From the NCBI GenBank assembly GCA_017303355.1, contig JAFLCU010000008.1:1-64000 (forward strand): a stretch of 64,000 bases of DNA, in the 5' to 3' direction. Both the position numbers and the translations under genes were made by a program. This document shows positions 59,993 to 64,000 of this stretch, piece after piece (positions within the stretch are counted from its first letter, which is position 1; each line of letters opens with the position of its first letter). Under the pieces are notes generated by a model, which saw only the letters and a list, made by a program, of their open reading frames with translations, was not told the DNA's origin and ran no database searches. The stretch is from Caulobacterales bacterium. Its GTDB lineage: Bacteria; Pseudomonadota; Alphaproteobacteria; Caulobacterales; Aquidulcibacteraceae.

Positions 59993-60757
59993 TCAATCGC
60001 TGAGCAGCCGCTCCATCGGCGCGGGCAGCACGCGATCCTTGCCGAGCACCAAGGCCGTCACGCCATCGGGAAAAATCTCCGCATACGCGTCGTCGCACAC
60101 ATTGAGCCCGCCGGTGAACGCGCCGAACGCCGGCATCACCAGACGCGCACCATCGGTCGCAAAGCAACGCCGCCGCACCGAACGGCCGCGTCCGCTCACT
60201 TTTGCGCATGGATGCAGATGGCCCGCGATCTCGCCGGGCGCTGCGCCCTCTGTCGGCTCGTGGCGCAGCACCAGCGCGCCGATGTGCAACACGTCACGCA
60301 CGACGCCGCCCAATGTTTCTGGCGCACGCCCGTCGTGATTGCCTTCGACCCAAATCCAATCGCAGCGCGCGATCATGCCTTGCAGCAGATCGCGATCGCT
60401 CGACGCCATGCGCGCAACACCGCCGCCATCGTGAAAACTATCGCCCAGCGACACGACGATATCCGGCGCCATCGCGTCGATCAGTTTGCCGAGCTTCACC
60501 AACGCCGCATGCGTATCGTAGGGCGGCAGCATCTGCCCGCGCAGCGCGAACGCCGAGCCCTTCTCCAAGTGCAGATCGGAGACGATCAGCGTCTTCGCTT
60601 CAGCAATCCACAGCGCCCCGTCGGGCAGCGCCGTCACCAGCGTATCGCCAAGCCGCGTCTCGACATGCGACCCCACGATCGCCAAGGGCGGCAACGCTTG
60701 TACCGCCCGCCGACGCGGACGGGACGGCCTGGGCGCGGGACGGGAAAGCAGCGGCAT
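59993..60757 (-). CDS. pdeM: Ligase-associated DNA damage response endonuclease PdeM
   Basis: The 254-residue metallophosphoesterase has the metal-binding blocks LIVSDLHLEKG, VVSLGDSFHD, VEGNHDG and GEIAGHLHPCAKV in family order. The LEKGSAFA and GHLHP context match PdeM, a phosphodiesterase of the ligase-associated repair operon. Its usual neighbours are an Lhr-type helicase, an exonuclease and a DNA ligase. Here the helicase gene lies upstream but an alkylsulfatase gene intervenes. The first about 25 residues are basic and may not belong to the mature start; the next Met is absent. Confidence 0.9.
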   Translation of the reverse strand: MPLLSRPAPRPSRPRRRAVQALPPLAIVGSHVETRLGDTLVTALPDGALWIAEAKTLIVSDLHLEKGSAFALRGQMLPPYDTHAALVKLGKLIDAMAPDIVVSLGDSFHDGGGVARMASSDRDLLQGMIARCDWIWVEGNHDGRAPETLGGVVRDVLHIGALVLRHEPTEGAAPGEIAGHLHPCAKVSGRGRSVRRRCFATDGARLVMPAFGAFTGGLNVCDDAYAEIFPDGVTALVLGKDRVLPAPMERLLSD

Positions 60758-60779
60758 CGCCCGATCTAAAGCAGACTCG

Positions 60780-62708
60780 TCACGGCGTGACGATGGGGAA
60801 GTTCAGATCGGGGTTGTCGAACACCTCGCCCAGCCCCTCCAGCGAGCGCCGATTGCCCTCGATGCGGATTTCACGGCGCAATACGGCGCGCGCCATGCTC
60901 TGCGTCGCCATCGCCTGGAGGAACACGCCGCGTGGCGAGCTGATGGTCGGCGCGTCCGCGATAGTGATGTCGCGTTCATGCACCAGCACGCCATTGGCGA
61001 TGCTCACCGCGAAGCGCTCATTGCGCTCAGGGAAAACCAGATTAAAGGCATAGCGCCGCGCGCCCAGACGCTCCGGATTGAGCCGCACCGCTAAGAGATC
61101 GAGGATGTAGCTCGTCGGCGTCGCCGCTACGAGGTCGGCGCTCTGCACGCCCGACACGCGCGGCGTCACCCCATGCTCCAACTCTTCGGCCGCGACGAGA
61201 TACATGTTGCGCCAGATCGCGCTCTCGGCCTGCCAGGCCATCTGCCGATGCGTGCGCGCCAACAACGTGCGCGCGGCTTGGTTGGCCGGCTCCGCGAACA
61301 CGAGGTGGTTCAGCACGCGCGCCGCCCAGCGATAATCGCCCTCATCGAACGCGCGCTGCCCTTCGGCCAGCACCGCCTGAGGACCGCCCATCGCGCGCAC
61401 ATAACGCGTCGCTTCCTCGACAGGCGGCAGCGGATTGAGGTTCGCTGGGTTGGCGTCGTACCAGCCCATGTAACGCTGATACACGGCGCGCGAATTGTGC
61501 ATCATGGTGCCGTAATAGCCGCGATTGAACCAGCGGCTCGAAAGCGATGCCGGCAAGCGCACTTGCTCGGCGATCTCGCGATCGGTGTAGCCCGCATTCA
61601 TCAGCCGCACGCTTTGATCGTGCAGATATTTATACGCATCGCGATGGCTGGCGATGAAGTCGCGCACGCGCGCGCCGCCAAAGCGCGGCCAGGCGTGGCT
61701 CGTGACCATGATTTCCGTGCGTGGACCATAGAGGCGCAGCGCCTCGGTGAGATAATCCGCCCACGCTTTTGCATCGCGCACCAAGGCGCCGCGCGGCGTC
61801 AGCACATTGTGCATCGAGGCGTTGGCGTTCTCCGCCAAGCAGAGCACGCCCAAATCGGGGAAGAAAAAATTCATCTCCGCCGGCGCTTCGGTTTCCGGCG
61901 TGATCTGAAACTCGATGCGCACGCCATCCACGGTCAGCGTCTCGCCCGTGCGCGCGATCGTGCGCGTCGGCGGGATGAGCGTGAATGTGCCGGTCGAGAC
62001 CGCGAGGCCAATGCCGGAACTCATCTGCCCTTCCGGGCCAGGGGTAAGCCCCGAGCCAAATTGATAGGTCGCGCGCCGGCCCATCGCGTTGCCGGCGATG
62101 ACGTTCTCCGTCACCGCGTGCTCCATGAAGCCGTCGGGCGCGATGATCTCCACGCGCCCCGCCGCCACGTCCGCGGGATCGACGACGCCGCGCACGCCGC
62201 CGAAATGGTCGGCGTGGCTGTGCGTGTAAATCACCGCGCGCACCGGCAGATCGCCGATCGTGCGCCGCGCCAACGTGAGCGCCGCGCTCGCGACCTCGCG
62301 GCTGGTCAGCGGATCGATGAGGATGAGCCCTGTGTCGCCGACGATGATCGTCATGTTCGACACATCGAAGCCGCGCACCTGATAGACGCGCTCGCGCACC
62401 TGGAAGAGCCCCGCGCGCGCCAGCAATTGCGCGTGACGCCACAAGCTCGGGTTCACCGTCTCCGGGGTTTGCCCGCCGAGAAAATTATAGACGCTGAAAT
62501 CCCACACGACACGGCCGTCATCGGCGCGGATTTGCGGCTGATCCCACGCGGAGATGAAGCCGCGCGTCGCGAAATCCTCATCTTCCCGGTCGACCCAGGG
62601 CAAAGTCTCCGCCATTGCCGCGTTCGCCGCGCGCGTGGTTTCCGTCACCTCCGCATGCGCCGCGCCGCCTAGCGCCAAGCTCAGCATCAGAGCCGCCATC
62701 ACCCGCAT
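60780..62708 (-). CDS. Alkyl/aryl-sulfatase, metallo-beta-lactamase fold (SdsA/BDS1 type)
   Basis: The 642-residue product has a signal peptide to about residue 19. The metallo-beta-lactamase motif is THSHADHFGG (162-171), with GDTGLILIDPLTS, CLAENANASMHNVL and TSHAWPRFGG as family stretches. The central domain (DANPANLNPLPP, AEGQRAFDEGDYRWAARVLNH) is the dimerisation domain and the C-terminal part from about 520 (YILDLLAVRLNPE, ALRREIRIEG-like) the SCP2-like domain. These enzymes cleave alkyl sulfates. It sits between pdeM and the helicase gene, an unusual place. Confidence 0.9.
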   Translation of the reverse strand: MRVMAALMLSLALGGAAHAEVTETTRAANAAMAETLPWVDREDEDFATRGFISAWDQPQIRADDGRVVWDFSVYNFLGGQTPETVNPSLWRHAQLLARAGLFQVRERVYQVRGFDVSNMTIIVGDTGLILIDPLTSREVASAALTLARRTIGDLPVRAVIYTHSHADHFGGVRGVVDPADVAAGRVEIIAPDGFMEHAVTENVIAGNAMGRRATYQFGSGLTPGPEGQMSSGIGLAVSTGTFTLIPPTRTIARTGETLTVDGVRIEFQITPETEAPAEMNFFFPDLGVLCLAENANASMHNVLTPRGALVRDAKAWADYLTEALRLYGPRTEIMVTSHAWPRFGGARVRDFIASHRDAYKYLHDQSVRLMNAGYTDREIAEQVRLPASLSSRWFNRGYYGTMMHNSRAVYQRYMGWYDANPANLNPLPPVEEATRYVRAMGGPQAVLAEGQRAFDEGDYRWAARVLNHLVFAEPANQAARTLLARTHRQMAWQAESAIWRNMYLVAAEELEHGVTPRVSGVQSADLVAATPTSYILDLLAVRLNPERLGARRYAFNLVFPERNERFAVSIANGVLVHERDITIADAPTISSPRGVFLQAMATQSMARAVLRREIRIEGNRRSLEGLGEVFDNPDLNFPIVTP

Positions 62709-62778
62709 CGTTTCCCCCTATGGAATTTTGCGCGACTATGGACCCGCCAACGCGCGCTCGCAAATGACGCAGCGAAAT

Positions 62779-64000
62779 TCAGCTCATCGCCTCGGCAATC
62801 AGCGAGGCCGCATCCTCCAACACGGCCTCATCAGCCCCGCCCTGCACGCCGACGCGGCCAACTTCCAGCATCACCGGCGCTGCAAACGGCGACACATGCG
62901 GTAACGCCCGATGCACCAGCCGCCCCTTCACGCGCCGCAGCAGCGCGCCGACGCGTTTGATGTCCAGATAACCCTCGCCGGCGTCCGCGAACGCGGCCTG
63001 CAGCAAAATATGATCCGGCTCGTATTGCTTGAGCACGTCATAGATCAGGTCCGACGAGAACGAGACTTGCCGCCCCGTCTTGCGCACCGCGCCCGGCAGC
63101 TTGCGTTCGATCATGCCGGCGATCACCGCGCACTTGGAGAACGTCGCTTTCATCAAGGTCGATTCCGCCAGCCAGGCTTCGAGATCGTCGCCCAGCATGT
63201 CCTCATCGAACAAAGCGTCGAGATCGAGATCATCCATCGGCTCCAGCGCCCACACCGCCATGGCGTATTCGCTGGCGAGAAAGCCCATGGGCTTGCGCCC
63301 CGCGCGCTCAAGCCGCCGCGTGATCAGCATGCCAAGCGTCTGATGCGCGAGCCGGCCTTCGAAAGGGTAGCAGACCAGATAATGCTTCGCCGCGCGCGGA
63401 AAAGTCTCGATCAGCATTTCATCCGGCGCCGGCACGACCGAGCGCTTCTTCTGCATCCTGATCCAATCACGCACCTGTTGCGGCAAAAGCTTTTGCCGCT
63501 TCGGCTCGTGCAGCATGTGACGCACGCGATCAGCCAGAAACGTCGAGAGTGGAAACTTGCCGCCTGCGTAGGACGGAATGCTCGGATTCTCCGCCCCCGG
63601 CGCGCGCACCACCAGCGCATCCGTGTCGCGCACGCTTAGAAAGCGCAGCACCTCGCCCGCGAACAAGAACGTGTCGCCCGGCGTCAGGCCTTCGATAAAA
63701 TATTCCTCGATCTGACCTAAGCGTCGCCCTGGCACTAACGGTCGCGGCCCGTCGCTCTTCGGCGTACCCGGCCGGGAGCTCTGCGCTCGATACACCAAGC
63801 GCACGTCCAGCATCTCGGACTCAACAATGGCGCCGACATTCATCCGGTGTTGCTGCGCGATCGTCGGATTGCGTGCGCGCCAGCGGCCTGTGTTCAAATC
63901 CTGTACGATCCGCTTGTAGCGGTCATATGAGCGCAGCGCGTAACCTCCCGTCGCCACCAGATCGATCACGCGATCGAATTGCGCGCGCGGCAGCGCCGCA
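62779..64000 (-). CDS. Ligase-associated Lhr-type DEXH helicase, C-terminal part
   Basis: The frame is open from the right edge to a stop at 62779, so only the C-terminal 406 or so residues are present. The visible part includes DRVIDLVATGGYALRSYDRYKRIV, RWRARNPTIAQQHRMNVGAIVE, a beta-rich core FIEGLTPGDTFLFAGEVLRFLSVRDTDALVVRA and a terminal helical domain HILLQAAFADAGEGYLDIKRVGALLRRVKGRL. These match the ligase-associated helicase (Lhr subfamily). It unwinds DNA during repair. The helicase motifs themselves lie beyond the window. Confidence 0.9.
   Translation of the reverse strand, partial: AALPRAQFDRVIDLVATGGYALRSYDRYKRIVQDLNTGRWRARNPTIAQQHRMNVGAIVESEMLDVRLVYRAQSSRPGTPKSDGPRPLVPGRRLGQIEEYFIEGLTPGDTFLFAGEVLRFLSVRDTDALVVRAPGAENPSIPSYAGGKFPLSTFLADRVRHMLHEPKRQKLLPQQVRDWIRMQKKRSVVPAPDEMLIETFPRAAKHYLVCYPFEGRLAHQTLGMLITRRLERAGRKPMGFLASEYAMAVWALEPMDDLDLDALFDEDMLGDDLEAWLAESTLMKATFSKCAVIAGMIERKLPGAVRKTGRQVSFSSDLIYDVLKQYEPDHILLQAAFADAGEGYLDIKRVGALLRRVKGRLVHRALPHVSPFAAPVMLEVGRVGVQGGADEAVLEDAASLIAEAMS

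Overview
The window is high-GC, gene-dense alphaproteobacterial chromosome. A PodJ-type polar scaffold with two adjacent GANTC (CcrM-type) sites upstream, a SapC-family protein, a large TonB-dependent receptor, an alphaproteobacterial-type HisS, a Zur regulator and many short periplasmic lipoproteins point to Caulobacterales in the broad sense (Caulobacteraceae or Hyphomonadaceae relatives). The genus cannot be decided from sequence reading alone. No rRNA, tRNA, CRISPR array, transposase or phage gene was recognised.

Layout. 1-1.8 kb: an odd chimeric reading frame at the left edge, divergent from a TetR regulator. 1.9-5.7 kb: an RG-rich RcnB-like periplasmic protein, then groES-groEL with a CIRCE operator and a very large hairpin between the two genes. 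5.6-7.8 kb: a small accessory island (toxin-antitoxin pair, BglII-like restriction endonuclease, MT-A70 methyltransferase) bounded and internally punctuated by copies of the groEL terminator sequence. 7.9-13.2 kb: envelope genes (Lpp-like lipoprotein, L,D-transpeptidase, TonB receptor) and NhaA. 13.4-18.2 kb: hisS, a small exported protein, and a DsbD/ScsB-like electron transporter with a redoxin. 18.4-26.9 kb: SapC, a DUF885 lipoprotein, a VWA lipoprotein, a GIY-YIG-like small protein, zur with a translationally overlapping thioesterase, a hydrolase, and a DUF4197 protein. 27-34 kb: hemolysin III, a YciI-like lipoprotein, a repeat-rich gap, a dienoyl-CoA isomerase, pyrophosphatase, a thiolase and a coiled-coil membrane protein. 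34-45.8 kb: small envelope proteins, ExoD, DoxX, a dcm-vsr pair, a histidine kinase without its phosphoacceptor histidine, OmpA, a DEAD-box helicase and an SGNH lipoprotein. 46.7-53.5 kb: a fatty-acid beta-oxidation cluster on the minus strand (FadB/J-like, FadA-like, OsmC, acyl-CoA dehydrogenase, MerR regulator). 53.9-57.6 kb: podJ. 57.7-64 kb: TauE/SafE-TIGR02186-DUF3429 operon, then PdeM, an alkylsulfatase and the 3' part of a ligase-associated Lhr-type helicase running off the right edge.

Genes that work together: groES/groEL under HrcA-CIRCE; the toxin-antitoxin pair and restriction-modification pair as a mobile defence cassette; dcm plus vsr (methylation and repair of its deamination product); the DsbD-like transporter and its periplasmic redoxin; the beta-oxidation block under a likely MerR-type regulator; and PdeM with the Lhr-type helicase as remnants of a ligase-associated DNA repair operon interrupted by an alkylsulfatase gene.

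Intergenic space is unusually full of dispersed palindromic repeats. Family A (about 100 bp, GTCATTCCGG...CCGGAATGAC ends) occurs seven times, family B (CTCCCCCG/CGGGGGAG ends) at least four times, and a GGGGATTAGGGATTGGG-type element and other palindromes also occur. The strongest leads for something new are the terminator-bounded defence island at 5.6-7.8 kb with its apparently leaderless antitoxin promoter, the histidine-less kinase, the chimeric left-edge frame, and the hairpin inside groESL.
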